Source of the DNA: Membranihabitans marinus
Lineage (GTDB): Bacteria > Bacteroidota > Bacteroidia > Chitinophagales > Saprospiraceae
Assembly (NCBI RefSeq): GCF_019802045.1
Contig: NZ_JAHVHU010000008.1
Span: forward strand, 236,069 to 300,068
Reading direction: 5' to 3'
DNA length: 64,000 nt
A program made the position numbers and the translations under genes. This document shows, in pieces, positions 43,876-53,822 of this stretch. Position 1 is the first letter of the stretch. Each line of letters starts with the position of its first letter. A model generated the notes under the pieces. The model was not told where the DNA came from, did no database searches, and saw only the letters and a program-made list of their open reading frames with translations.

Positions 43876-44042
43876 CGGGAATGTTAATGCATTAAACTCC
43901 GTAAGATGTTCAACCTGACCATCTTAGTTTTGAACATGGTTTTGGTTTTTTATCACCCCGATTATATAGAAATATCAACCACATCTTTATTGCATATTGT
44001 GGACGCTTGTCAAATCATGATTCAGTAATCACCTCGGAAAAT

Positions 44043-44222
44043 ATGAATTTACCCAAAGGACAACTGAAAGGTAGCATTGATGACAATACTTTTGTTTTGA
44101 CAGTGGGTGCTCAGGAACTGGCGGATTACATAGACCATGAGGGTGGTTCAAATATTTTTCAGAAGGAAATAAATGTAAGAGGCAACGATTATATTGTGTT
44201 ATTTTCAATTGAGTACAAATGA
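44043..44222 (+). CDS. Small hypothetical protein (59 residues)
   Basis: From ATG 44043 the frame gives 59 residues; a TTG at 44007 would add 12. Composition is protein-like, with an alternating pattern GSIDDNTFVLTVGAQELADYI and a final strand DYIVLFSIEYK, suggesting a small soluble alpha/beta fold. I do not recognise it. It is convergent with the SGNH hydrolase (19-nt gap) and preceded by a 1-kb gene-free stretch. Reality uncertain. Confidence 0.45.
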   Translation: MNLPKGQLKGSIDDNTFVLTVGAQELADYIDHEGGSNIFQKEINVRGNDYIVLFSIEYK

Positions 44223-44241
44223 GATTAATAGTATCTGCCAA

Positions 44242-45384
44242 TCAATGCCCTTCGTCGAAAATTTCCCGGATTTTCTTTGCATAAGCCAGTCCATAATAGG
44301 TCATTCCGAGGTCTGTTTCGTGGGTCCCATCTACGGTGCAATCCATACACATATTGATTTCTTCATTGGTGAGATAGAACAAATCGGAGATCCCCTCTGC
44401 TTTGAGTTCCTCATAAACCTCTTTTTGAATTCCGTTCACCCGGACGACGACGTCATGAATGTGTCCGGAGACCGGTTCATCCGAATATCCAGCATTGTCC
44501 GTCAGTAATACGGGTGTATTGGGATGCGCTTTTTTCAAGGATTCCACAGATTGACGGACCCGTTTTTTTAATTCTTCATCTGGGAAGTTTTTCTGACTAC
44601 CCAGATTGGGCAGACAGTCCAGAATATAGAGCCGGGCATCAATTTCATTGATCAGGCTGATTACTTCGGTCTCTAATTGTCCATTGCCTGAAAAGGCCAG
44701 ATTAATCACCGGGTTGTCCAGATCCCGCTGAAGGATCGACGACCACGCCATGGCTGGCCGGGAAGCACACCCGCCTTGCGCTCTGGAGGTGCCATACACC
44801 ACGATCGGTTGATTCGGTTTTGATTTGGAGTTTGAAAAAGAAGCTGATTCCGGAATACCTATTTCCATCCATTTCACCCCATTGTACAAGGGCAGAAAAA
44901 GGCGGTAATCATAGATCTTTCCAGGTTTCGGGTGGCGGCTGTTCAATGCAGAATAAGTATAGGTGATCGTATCCTTAAAAGAGTATTTGCCCCGGCACCA
45001 CATAAGCCCACCGTCATCCTGATAATCGACATACAGATCCAGACCACTGACGCCGGTGGCAGGCATGTGGGGCATTTCGAGGCGACTGCTGGTGGTTTGG
45101 TAACGAACGATGATTTCCGGTGCATCTGTAGAAAAAGTAAGATAAATCCCTGCGCTGTGGCGCGACAGATTCCAGACCGCTTTTCGTACGGTTTGTTCTG
45201 CTTTGGCGGGCAATCGGTCGTAGGGGGAAGCCAGATCGGTGTGTTCCCATCCCTGACCGTGGAACTGAATGTTATCTTCCTGAACCGGGTCGTACCATTG
45301 AAGGTCGGTTGATGGCTGTGCGTGCACAGCTATTGGAAAAAGACAAGCGAAAATGAAAAATGTGATTAGAAAGTTTAATTTCAT
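44242..45384 (-). CDS. Two-domain exported SGNH hydrolase
   Basis: A 380-residue protein with a signal peptide (FLITFFIFACLFPIAVHAQ). An N-terminal jelly-roll-like domain (residues ~25-180) precedes an SGNH_hydro_3-type domain: VVYGTSRAQGGCA (Ser of the GTS block), LAFSGNGQLE (Gly/Asn blocks) and the C-terminal DGTHETDLGM (Asp-x2-His). This arrangement is that of carbohydrate esterase-like proteins in Bacteroidota, likely deacetylating glycans in the periplasm. Substrate not determined. Confidence 0.9.
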   Translation of the reverse strand: MKLNFLITFFIFACLFPIAVHAQPSTDLQWYDPVQEDNIQFHGQGWEHTDLASPYDRLPAKAEQTVRKAVWNLSRHSAGIYLTFSTDAPEIIVRYQTTSSRLEMPHMPATGVSGLDLYVDYQDDGGLMWCRGKYSFKDTITYTYSALNSRHPKPGKIYDYRLFLPLYNGVKWMEIGIPESASFSNSKSKPNQPIVVYGTSRAQGGCASRPAMAWSSILQRDLDNPVINLAFSGNGQLETEVISLINEIDARLYILDCLPNLGSQKNFPDEELKKRVRQSVESLKKAHPNTPVLLTDNAGYSDEPVSGHIHDVVVRVNGIQKEVYEELKAEGISDLFYLTNEEINMCMDCTVDGTHETDLGMTYYGLAYAKKIREIFDEGH

Positions 45385-45433
45385 GTTGATTTTGTTTGAA
45401 GGGCTAATATAAGGAAATTAGAGTTTCCAATAA

Positions 45434-46822
45434 TCACTTCAGAATTCGCCTCAGGATCTTTTCCTTCCACGAGGTGTAAGGTGGATACTTCAGCGGCACA
45501 TCCATCCAGGTCGCTTTTTTCTGGACGGATTTGTAGTGTGAGAAGGCATCAAATCCCCATTTTCCATGATAGGATCCTATACCACTATTACCTACACCAC
45601 CAAAGGGAAGATTTGGATTGGCAATATGTTGCATGGTATCGTTGATGGTCATACCACCAAATTGGAGCTCATCACTGGCTTTATTTTGTTCAGATTTTCG
45701 ATTCGAAAAAACATATGTAGCCAGGGGATGTGGCTTACTCCGTACTTTTTCAAGCGCTTCGTCCCAGTTGCTAAATGGAATAACAGGCAATATGGGACCA
45801 AAAATCTCTTCCTGCATGACCGAAGCGGATTCATCAACCTCTGTCAATATTGTTGGCTCTATCCAAAGATCGGCCCTTTCGTGATGTCCACCGGTATAGA
45901 TATTTCCCTGGTTCAGATACCCGACCAACCGGTCAAAATGTTCCTCATTGATAATTCGTCCATACTCTTCGTCGGCCTGTCCGCTCTGATACATTTCATC
46001 GATCTGCTCTTTGAACTTTAACAACATTTCGTCCATCACCGATTCATGAACCAGGGCATAATCGGGGGCAATGCAGGTCTGACCGCAGTTGGTAAACTTC
46101 CCCCAGATGATCCGTTTGGCCGCCACGTCCATTGAAAGGGCGTCCGAAATTAGTGCCGGACTTTTTCCCCCGAGTTCCAGGGTGACATCCGATAAATGTT
46201 CTGCCGCAGCTTTCATCACGATCTTGCCAACCCGTGGACTGCCGGTGAAAAATATTTTATCCCAGGGAAGTTCCAGCAACTCGCTGGCCACATCCACATC
46301 ACCTTCTATAACTGTAAATAACTCTTTCGGGAAGTGTTCATTGATCAGTTTTGCCAAGGCGTTGGAGGAATGGGGCGCTATCTCACTCGGTTTTAGGATC
46401 ACAGTGTTCCCGGCAGCCAATGCATCAATCGCCGGCGCCAGGCTCAGTTGATACGGATAATTCCACGCTCCCAGGACCAGGGAAACCCCATATGGATGCG
46501 GCTGGATATAGCTGCTACCCGGGATGTTGGCCATATTGGTGGGGACCCGGGTCCGACGACTCCACTTTTTTATCGATTTCAGCTGAACATTGATTTCATC
46601 AAAAATGAGACCAATCTCCGTGGCGTAGGTTTCAAACGATGATTTACGAAGATCTTTGTATATGGCTTCATTGAGTACCGTTTCATGGTCCTGGAGAAGG
46701 GTTCTTAGTTTTCTCAAAGTCTTTTTCCGCGCATCGATGGGCAAGGTGGCGCCTGAACGGAAATAGTCTTGTTGCCTGGTAAATATGGTTTTAGAATTTA
46801 CGATTTGGTTGGTAGTTATCAT
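45434..46822 (-). CDS. Class 3-like aldehyde dehydrogenase
   Basis: The 462-residue protein has FTGSPRVGKIVMKAA (NAD-binding turn), LELGGKSPALI (catalytic Glu) and NCGQTCIAPDY (catalytic Cys), followed by EEIFGPILPV. The shorter length and GQTCIAPDY variant match ALDH3/AlkH-type fatty-aldehyde dehydrogenases. A basic C-terminus (KEKILRRILK) might contact membranes. Start ATG 46822; a hairpin CGACC/GGTCG (46836-46852) lies just upstream. Monocistronic. Confidence 0.94.
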   Translation of the reverse strand: MITTNQIVNSKTIFTRQQDYFRSGATLPIDARKKTLRKLRTLLQDHETVLNEAIYKDLRKSSFETYATEIGLIFDEINVQLKSIKKWSRRTRVPTNMANIPGSSYIQPHPYGVSLVLGAWNYPYQLSLAPAIDALAAGNTVILKPSEIAPHSSNALAKLINEHFPKELFTVIEGDVDVASELLELPWDKIFFTGSPRVGKIVMKAAAEHLSDVTLELGGKSPALISDALSMDVAAKRIIWGKFTNCGQTCIAPDYALVHESVMDEMLLKFKEQIDEMYQSGQADEEYGRIINEEHFDRLVGYLNQGNIYTGGHHERADLWIEPTILTEVDESASVMQEEIFGPILPVIPFSNWDEALEKVRSKPHPLATYVFSNRKSEQNKASDELQFGGMTINDTMQHIANPNLPFGGVGNSGIGSYHGKWGFDAFSHYKSVQKKATWMDVPLKYPPYTSWKEKILRRILK

Positions 46823-47089
46823 ACTCGTATTTAAACGACCGTTATATGGTCGTGGGGTGATTCGTTGGATTATTTATAAAAATGGGATCGGTTGAAAATT
46901 GTCCATGCTAAAATCAGGCGCTTATTAGGACGATTTATACTATCAAACAAACGATATCACTTCTGGTTTAATAATCCCGATTATAAAGGGGGGGATGAAC
47001 TTGTTCTACGATATTGGCCATAAAATCAACCGGCTACTTTGAATTATGCGCTGGCTAGAGTATCTTTCCTTTCCACTAAATATTTCAAA

Positions 47090-49630
47090 GTGAAAATCAC
47101 ATCTTCAATTATTACGTTTGCCCGGTTCTTTTTTATTGTATCAGCCGTATTGCTTTCTTATTCAGTAAAGAGTCAAAAGGATCTGTCCTATTTTTTGCCG
47201 GATGTCCAAACATTGAATCCGGAAATCACGACGCCAGAGGAGTTTCTGGGTTTTCAAATCGGGGAGTGGCACGTGACCCATACTCAGCAGGTGTACTATA
47301 TGAAAAAACTTGCCGAGGAGTCGGATCGGATTCAGTTTCATTCGATGGGAAAGTCCCACGAAGACCGGCCTTTGGTGCATTTGTATATTTCCCGTCCCGA
47401 CAACCTGCAGCGATTGGAAGAAATCCGGCAAAATCAGTTGAATTGGTCCGATCCCATGTCTGATCAGACCGCCCCACAAGAGGAACTCCCGTTAGTGGTC
47501 TGGCAGGGCTATTCCATTCATGGCAACGAGGCTTCCGGATCCAATGCCGCTTTGCTGGTGGCGTACTACCTCGCTGCCTCGGACAATCCGGAGATTCTGA
47601 AAATATTAGATAACACAGTGATTATCTTTTATCCGAGTTTCAATCCGGATGGCATGCAGCGTTTTTCGTCCTGGGTAAACATGAATAAAAGTAAAACACT
47701 CAATCCTGACAATCAGGACCGGGAGTACGATGAGGTGTGGCCCGGCGGTCGGACCAATCATTATGGATTTGATCTGAACCGGGACTGGCTACCGGTTCAG
47801 CAACCGGAGAGTCAAGTGAAAATCAAGCTGTATCAGATGTGGCGTCCGAACATCCTTACCGATCATCATGAAATGGGAACGAATTCAACCTTCTTTTTTC
47901 AGCCTGGTATTCCTTCCCGGACCAATCCGCTGACGCCTCAGATTAATCAGGATTTGACGGAAGAAATCGGAACCTTCCATGCAGCGGCTTTGGACAGCAT
48001 GGGTTCCTTATACTACTCCAAAGAGAGTTTTGATGATTTTTACTACGGCAAGGGATCGACCTATCCGGATATTCAGGGCAGTATAGGAATTTTGTTTGAG
48101 CAGGGCAGTTCACGGGGGCACATCCAACATTCCGATCATGGAATATTGACCTTTCCTTTCACGATCCGCAATCAGTTCGTGACCTCACTATCCACGCTTC
48201 AGGCCGGACTTTCTCTGAAGAATGATCTCCAAAAGTACCAGCGTGACTTTTTCCACTCACAGGATTATTCCGGATCGGAAGGTTATGTTTTTGGCCATAA
48301 GAGCTATCCGCACAAGACGCAGGAATTGGCTAAAATACTGCAATTGCATGACATCAATATCTTTCGGCTCACGAAAGAACTGACCCACGGTGATCATAGT
48401 TATTCTGCCGATGATGCGTATTATGTACCCCTGGATCAGCGCCAGAAACAACTCATCCGAACCATTTTTGAAACGAATACCACTTTCCAGGATAGTCTGT
48501 TTTATGATGTATCTGCGTGGACATTACCACTGGCGTTTGATCTCCCATACGACTTGGTTCAGGAACCGTCAAGTCTGGAGAAAGTTCTCCAACCAGTTTC
48601 CGGTGAAAAAGCGACCTTCACCACTTCCACCTATGCGTATATCCTTCCTTGGGAGCATTATCTGGCTCCCCGGGTTTTGTACCAGCTTCTTGATGAGGGG
48701 ATCCGGGCATTCGTGGGTACTCAGCCATTTACTTATGATGGTCATCACTTTAACTATGGCAGCGTATTGATTCCCATCCAAAACCAGGACAAAGAAACAA
48801 TCGAATCCATCTTGAAAGCAGCCGTGGAGCAGGAAGGTGTACCGGTCATAGGTATCCCAACCGGTGCGACCGGTATGGTCAATTTGGGCTCCCGGAATTT
48901 TGCAAAGGTCGTTAAGCCAAAAATTGGTCTCATCGTGGGGAACGGGGCATCCGCTTATTCTTCCGGCGAGGTGTGGCATTTGCTGGACACCCGCTATCAT
49001 ATTCCGGTAACCAGACTGGACGGAGAACATTTCTCTTCGTATAACCTGGATGATTACAATGTGCTTGTTTTGACCGCCGGATCAATCCGTGGGGTGTCCA
49101 AAGAGAAATTACAGCAATGGATTTCTCGGGGTGGTACCTTTATTGTACAGGGATCCGCTGGACGCTGGGCAGATCGGCAATTTCCGGGCCATTTCAAATA
49201 CAAGAAATCTGTATCGATCGACACGACCAGTGCCGGCTATGATGAGATGAGTGATTTATACGGAGCCCGGGTGACCGGTGGTGCTATAGTAAAAACTAAA
49301 ATTGATCGTTCTCATCCGCTCAATTTTGGATACCTAGAGGACGTCCTGCCATTATTCAAAAAAGGGAATCATGTTTTTGAGGTCGATCCGTTGGCGTACA
49401 AAAATCCCATCGTATATGCGGATGATCCTTTGTGGAGTGGATATTTGCATGAATCCAATATAAAATTATTCAGTGGAAGCAGTGCGGTTCAGGTGGCAGC
49501 GATCGGTTCGGGACGGATCATCAATTTTGCCGATAACCCCAATTTTCGGGCATTTTGGTATGGTACCAATAAACTGTTTGCTAATTCCATCTTTTTTGGA
49601 CGGTTGATTAGTTCGAGAGCGAGTAATTAA
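47090..49630 (+). CDS. Exported M14-family zinc carboxypeptidase with C-terminal GATase-like domain
   Basis: No ATG precedes the signal peptide; GTG 47090 (846 residues, leader ARFFFIVSAVLLSYSVKSQ) is chosen because TTG 47039 would lie in a possible -7 box (CTACTTTG). The zinc ligands are HGNE (nt ~47518) and a later His in DHHEMGTNSTFFFQPG; the catalytic Glu is in LFEQGSSRG. A C-terminal Rossmann/GATase1-like domain begins KPKIGLIVGNGASAYSSGEVW. Members degrade peptides in the periplasm. The stop opens directly into an AAGCTCAAAGC array. Confidence 0.9.
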   Translation: MKITSSIITFARFFFIVSAVLLSYSVKSQKDLSYFLPDVQTLNPEITTPEEFLGFQIGEWHVTHTQQVYYMKKLAEESDRIQFHSMGKSHEDRPLVHLYISRPDNLQRLEEIRQNQLNWSDPMSDQTAPQEELPLVVWQGYSIHGNEASGSNAALLVAYYLAASDNPEILKILDNTVIIFYPSFNPDGMQRFSSWVNMNKSKTLNPDNQDREYDEVWPGGRTNHYGFDLNRDWLPVQQPESQVKIKLYQMWRPNILTDHHEMGTNSTFFFQPGIPSRTNPLTPQINQDLTEEIGTFHAAALDSMGSLYYSKESFDDFYYGKGSTYPDIQGSIGILFEQGSSRGHIQHSDHGILTFPFTIRNQFVTSLSTLQAGLSLKNDLQKYQRDFFHSQDYSGSEGYVFGHKSYPHKTQELAKILQLHDINIFRLTKELTHGDHSYSADDAYYVPLDQRQKQLIRTIFETNTTFQDSLFYDVSAWTLPLAFDLPYDLVQEPSSLEKVLQPVSGEKATFTTSTYAYILPWEHYLAPRVLYQLLDEGIRAFVGTQPFTYDGHHFNYGSVLIPIQNQDKETIESILKAAVEQEGVPVIGIPTGATGMVNLGSRNFAKVVKPKIGLIVGNGASAYSSGEVWHLLDTRYHIPVTRLDGEHFSSYNLDDYNVLVLTAGSIRGVSKEKLQQWISRGGTFIVQGSAGRWADRQFPGHFKYKKSVSIDTTSAGYDEMSDLYGARVTGGAIVKTKIDRSHPLNFGYLEDVLPLFKKGNHVFEVDPLAYKNPIVYADDPLWSGYLHESNIKLFSGSSAVQVAAIGSGRIINFADNPNFRAFWYGTNKLFANSIFFGRLISSRASN

Positions 49631-49749
49631 AGCTCAAAGCGAGGAAGCTCAAAGCAAGGAAGCTGAAAGGACTAAGCTCAAAGCCCCAAGCGAGGAAGTT
49701 GAAAGCTCAAAGCTCAAAGCGAGGAAGCTCAAAAACCCAAGCTGAAAGG
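49629..49749 (+). repeat. AAGCTCAAAGC tandem array after the M14 gene
   Basis: Degenerate units AAGCTCAAAGCGAGG, AAGCTCAAAGCAAGG, AAGCTGAAAGG and so on begin with the last two bases of the TAA stop and run for 120 nt on the sense strand. A second purine-only stretch (GGAGAAAGG words) lies at 49886-49947. The rest of 49750-50040 shows no gene. Confidence 0.9.
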
Positions 49750-50009
49750 TGGCTCGGGGAATAACCTGACAGCGTCTGGATTAGAATGGTTTTTTGGGGA
49801 GAATTTGGCCTCACCATTGAAACTGCATTGTGCGGTGCCGACTGACCTGTCAGTCTTTCAATTCGAGGAATTATATAAACTGCTAGAGAGGGATAAATAG
49901 GGGGAAAGGAGAAAGGAAAAAGGGGCAAGGAGAAAGGGCAAAGGAGATTCTCATACGTTTTAGCATAGCCTCGGTTATTCTTGGATCTCCTGATCGTGCT
50001 AATTTACCT

Positions 50010-50017
50010 TATATTTG
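50010..50017 (+). promoter_or_regulatory. -7 box upstream of the propeller-amidohydrolase gene
   Basis: TATATTTG matches TAnnTTTG exactly, 23 nt before ATG 50041. A TTG occurs at 49981-49983 but the spacing (26 nt) is longer than normal. Confidence 0.4.
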
Positions 50018-50040
50018 GGCGAAAATAAAATAGTTTACTT

Positions 50041-53000
50041 ATGAGAGTCATCATTTTGCTCCTTCTACTGGTCAGTTCATGGGGTGTTTTCGGTCAGGAA
50101 ACAACGAACGATAAATCCAAGTGGGATGTCTCCAATCCCGGTGAAGAATTCCAATACAAACCACATAACTTCACGACGGATGAGGGGACCTGGATGAATC
50201 TGGATGTCAGTCCGGATGGTCAAACGATTGTTTTTGATTTATTGGGTGATCTCTATACGTTGTCTATTGACGGTGGTGAAGCGACTCCATTGCGCACGGG
50301 GATTCCTTTTGAGATACAACCTCGTTTTTCACCGGATGGGTCGATGATCTCATTTACCAGTGATGCCGGTGGTGGGGATAATATCTGGGTCATGAACGCA
50401 GATGGTACCGAAGCTCGGCAGGTGACTAAAGAGGATTTTCGTTTACTGAATAATGCCGTCTGGATGCCCAATGGGAATTATTTGATTGCCCGAAAACATT
50501 TTAGCTCACAGCGAAGTCTGGGCGCCGGAGAAATGTGGCAATACCACATCACCGGTGGGAGCGGCCTTCAATTGACCAAAAGAAAAAACGATCAGCAGGA
50601 TGTGAATGAACCGTTTATGTCAACGGATGGCCGATACCTGTACTACAGTGAAGATATGTATCCCGGGGGACAGTTTCAGTACAACAAAGACCCCAACAGC
50701 CAGATATATGTAATCAAACGGTATGACTTTGAGACCGGTGAAACAAAAACCGTAACCGGAGGTCCGGGTGGCGCAGCGAGACCAACCATTTCTCCGGATG
50801 GGTCGATGATGGCCTATGTCAAGCGGGTTCGGACAAAAAGTGTGTTGTATATCCATGAATTTTCTACCGGAAAAGAATGGCCGATCTATGATCAGCTGGA
50901 TAAGGATCAACAGGAGGCGTGGGCCATCTTTGGAGTGTACCCGAACATGGCATGGATGCCGGAAAACAACGAAATCATTTTTTGGAGCGGCGGCAAAATT
51001 AATCGTATCGATATCAAAACCCTGGAAGTACAGATTATTCCTTTTACGGCAGATGTGAAAATCGATATCGCTGAACGGGTTCATTTTAACAACCCGATAC
51101 CATCGGATGAATTTACATCGCAGATGATCCGGGATGCCGTGACGTCACCGGATGGTAAAACGCTGGTTTTTCAGTCGGTCGGTTATCTTTGGAAAAAATC
51201 CTTGCCTGACGGGCAACCCGAACGACTGACTGATGAAAGTGACTTTGAATTTGAGCCCGCTTTTTCTCCGAACGGGAATCGCTTGTTGTATGTGACTTGG
51301 AATGATCGGGAGAAAGGCGCCATTCATTTATTGGATCTATCGTCCGGTAGTTCAGAACAATTGACTACCGAGAAAGGGATTTATCGCACACCTTCTTTTT
51401 CTCCGGATGGACAGCATGTCGTATTTCAAAAAGAGAATGGAAACACAGACCAGGGATTTACCTATACTGTCAATCCGGGCATCTACCTGATGGATGTCGA
51501 TGGCTCGAATGAACGTAAGGTGACCGATCACGGAGCGTATCCGATGTTTAATAAAACAGGGAACCGGATTTTCCTTCAGACCGGCGGTACTTTCTTTGGT
51601 GCGCTGACGAAAAAGTTGATCAGCGTCGATCTAGAGGGAAATGATGAAAAGATTCATGTTACCTCGAAGTACGCGAATCGACTGGTGCCGAGTCCGGATA
51701 ATAAATGGATTGCGTTTACCCATTTGCACAAAGCATATGTAGCACCATTGGTAATGAACGGTCAAACCATCGATCTGGATAATTCATCCAGCTATGTACC
51801 GGTTTCACAGATTGCCCAAGATGCCGGAATTAACCTCCACTGGTCACCGGACAGCGAGCACATCTACTGGACCTTGGGGGACGAGTACTTTGTCAATGAA
51901 CTGAAAAATCGATTTGCATTTCTTCCGGGTTCGCCAGATAGTCTACCACCCATGGCGAAAACCGGGACGCCCATCGATCTGACTGTTGAGGTCGACAAAC
52001 CCAACGGAGTAATCGCTCTGAAAAACGCCCGGCTGATCACCATGAATCCGGATAATGAAGTGATTAACCAGGGTACAATATTGATCCGTGACAATCGGAT
52101 CGAGAAGATAGGGACATCGGTAGATATTCCTAAAAATGCCATTATTTATGACTTAGCGGGGAAGACCATTCTGCCTGGCATGGTCGACGCCCATGCGCAC
52201 ATTGGAGCTTTTCGCCAGGGATTGATTACGCAGCAAAACTGGCGGTTGATGGCCAATCTGGCATTTGGTGTGACGACGGTACATGATCCGTCTGCTAATA
52301 CAGAAACCGTATTTACCTTGTCGGAACTGCAGAAAGCAGGTCAGATCACCGGCCCACGGATTTATTCCACCGGCTTTATTCTGTACGGTGCAGACGGTGA
52401 TTTCAAGGCAGTCATAAACAATCTGGATGATGCGAGAAGCAGTATTCGGCGAACCAAAGCGTTTGGTGCTCAAAGTGTCAAAAGTTACAATCAACCCCGA
52501 CGGGACCAGCGTCAGCAGGTACTGCAAGCTGCCCGGGAAGAAGGGATTAATGTAGTACCCGAAGGCGGTTCTACATTTTTTCACAATATGACGATGATCA
52601 TCGACGGGCACACCGGCATCGAACATAATATTCCGGTGGCTCCCGTTTACCGGGATATTGTCGAAATGTGGAGTCACAGCCAGGTAGGGTATACGCCGAC
52701 CCTCATCGTGAATTATGGTGGGATGAATGGGGAGTACTATTTTTATCAGAGAGACGACGTGTGGAAGAATGAAAAACTGTTGAACTTTACCCCCCGACGG
52801 ATCATTGACAGTCGGTCGCGGCACAGAACGATGGTCCCGATGGAAGAATATGAAAACGGACACATTTTAGTTTCTGAAACAGCCAACGACTTGAGTAAGG
52901 CCGGAGTGAAGGTCAATATGGGGGCGCACGGACAGCTTCAGGGACTTGGGGCGCACTGGGAAACCTGGATGCTTCAGCAGGGTGGCATGGCTGAGATGGA

Positions 53001-53316
53001 AGTGTTGCGGGCCGCGACGATCAATGGTGCGGAATATATAGGCGCCGGTGCGGATATCGGATCACTGGAAGAAGGAAAATTGGCAGATTTGCTGGTTCTT
53101 CGCAAGAATCCGCTGGACGATATTGAAAATACCTTATCCATCGAAAAGGTGATGTTGAATGGCCGATTATACAATGCTGACACCATGAATGAAATCGGGC
53201 ACCGGGAAAAAGAGCGGTTGCCCTTCTATTGGGAGTTTGAAACCTACAATGAGGCCTTTCCGTGGCATGAAGAGAGCCATTCATTTATGGAGGAAAGCTG
53301 CAGTTGCAGACATTAG
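50041..53316 (+). CDS. Exported TolB-like propeller + amidohydrolase fusion protein
   Basis: A 1091-residue protein with a signal peptide (IILLLLLVSSWGVFGQ). Residues ~45-620 carry repeated PD40/TolB-like blades (FSPDGSMISFTSDAGG, SPDGSMMAYVKR, FSPNGNRLLYVTW, FSPDGQHVVFQ). From ~655 an amidohydrolase barrel follows: MVDAHAHIGAF (HxH), TTVHDPSANTE, VKSYNQPR (Lys region), IDGHTGIEHN and VNMGAHGQLQG. The C-terminal tail ends EESCSCRH, a compact CxC-x-H group that may bind metal. Likely a periplasmic peptidase or cyclic-amide hydrolase. Confidence 0.92.
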   Translation: MRVIILLLLLVSSWGVFGQETTNDKSKWDVSNPGEEFQYKPHNFTTDEGTWMNLDVSPDGQTIVFDLLGDLYTLSIDGGEATPLRTGIPFEIQPRFSPDGSMISFTSDAGGGDNIWVMNADGTEARQVTKEDFRLLNNAVWMPNGNYLIARKHFSSQRSLGAGEMWQYHITGGSGLQLTKRKNDQQDVNEPFMSTDGRYLYYSEDMYPGGQFQYNKDPNSQIYVIKRYDFETGETKTVTGGPGGAARPTISPDGSMMAYVKRVRTKSVLYIHEFSTGKEWPIYDQLDKDQQEAWAIFGVYPNMAWMPENNEIIFWSGGKINRIDIKTLEVQIIPFTADVKIDIAERVHFNNPIPSDEFTSQMIRDAVTSPDGKTLVFQSVGYLWKKSLPDGQPERLTDESDFEFEPAFSPNGNRLLYVTWNDREKGAIHLLDLSSGSSEQLTTEKGIYRTPSFSPDGQHVVFQKENGNTDQGFTYTVNPGIYLMDVDGSNERKVTDHGAYPMFNKTGNRIFLQTGGTFFGALTKKLISVDLEGNDEKIHVTSKYANRLVPSPDNKWIAFTHLHKAYVAPLVMNGQTIDLDNSSSYVPVSQIAQDAGINLHWSPDSEHIYWTLGDEYFVNELKNRFAFLPGSPDSLPPMAKTGTPIDLTVEVDKPNGVIALKNARLITMNPDNEVINQGTILIRDNRIEKIGTSVDIPKNAIIYDLAGKTILPGMVDAHAHIGAFRQGLITQQNWRLMANLAFGVTTVHDPSANTETVFTLSELQKAGQITGPRIYSTGFILYGADGDFKAVINNLDDARSSIRRTKAFGAQSVKSYNQPRRDQRQQVLQAAREEGINVVPEGGSTFFHNMTMIIDGHTGIEHNIPVAPVYRDIVEMWSHSQVGYTPTLIVNYGGMNGEYYFYQRDDVWKNEKLLNFTPRRIIDSRSRHRTMVPMEEYENGHILVSETANDLSKAGVKVNMGAHGQLQGLGAHWETWMLQQGGMAEMEVLRAATINGAEYIGAGADIGSLEEGKLADLLVLRKNPLDDIENTLSIEKVMLNGRLYNADTMNEIGHREKERLPFYWEFETYNEAFPWHEESHSFMEESCSCRH

Positions 53317-53822
53317 TATTGAAAGTTTATCAGAGGAAATGATTTGAGCAGAAAAAAGATTAATCTGCGTCTCGGGAATGCACGATCAATACTTCCCGCA
53401 GATTACACCGATCAGTGCAGTAGTTGTTGTGCCTGGTAGGATCCTGTCACGCCGGCCATCTGCCAAAAAATTATGGCAGAGCATGGTCTATTATGTTGAT
53501 GAAATTTGTGCCGATCAACGGGCAATATGAAAACGTATTTTTTTCCTCCAGAACTAAGGAGTGAACAATCAAATTCCGTGTGGCGCAGGAAGCGTTATAT
53601 TAGCCCATTTCAACAGTTAATACCCTATTCATCTGAAAGGGAAGATCCTCCTTTAACGCACCTTTTTTCGTGTCAAAAAAGATGTGACCGATTCCTAATC
53701 TCGTCAGGTTTTTACACTTCCTGTATAGTCCCCATAGGGACGATAGGTCCTAGCCAGGGTTGTAAAACCCTGGTGATAGGGTGTTGTAAAAATGGAGTCC
53801 CATAGGGACGGAACTACGCTTC
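53317..53822. repeat. Intergenic region with a hairpin repeat (GTCCCATAGGGAC family)
   Basis: No credible gene. An inverted sequence TAATCTGCG/CGCAGATTA spans about 53360-53407. At 53728-53809, GTCCCCATAGGGAC and GTCCCATAGGGAC bracket a perfect hairpin CCAGGG/CCCTGG with TTGTAAAA in the loop (53754-53773). The open frame across it is an artefact of this repeat. Confidence 0.7.

Noticed and set aside
52153..52863. 236-codon minus-strand frame
   Set aside because: Antisense to the amidohydrolase part of the 1091-residue gene, which has clear motifs; no signal of its own.
53506..53805. 99-codon frame before DUF456
   Set aside because: Much of its 3' part is the hairpin repeat 53728-53809 translated by chance; no protein-like conservation visible.
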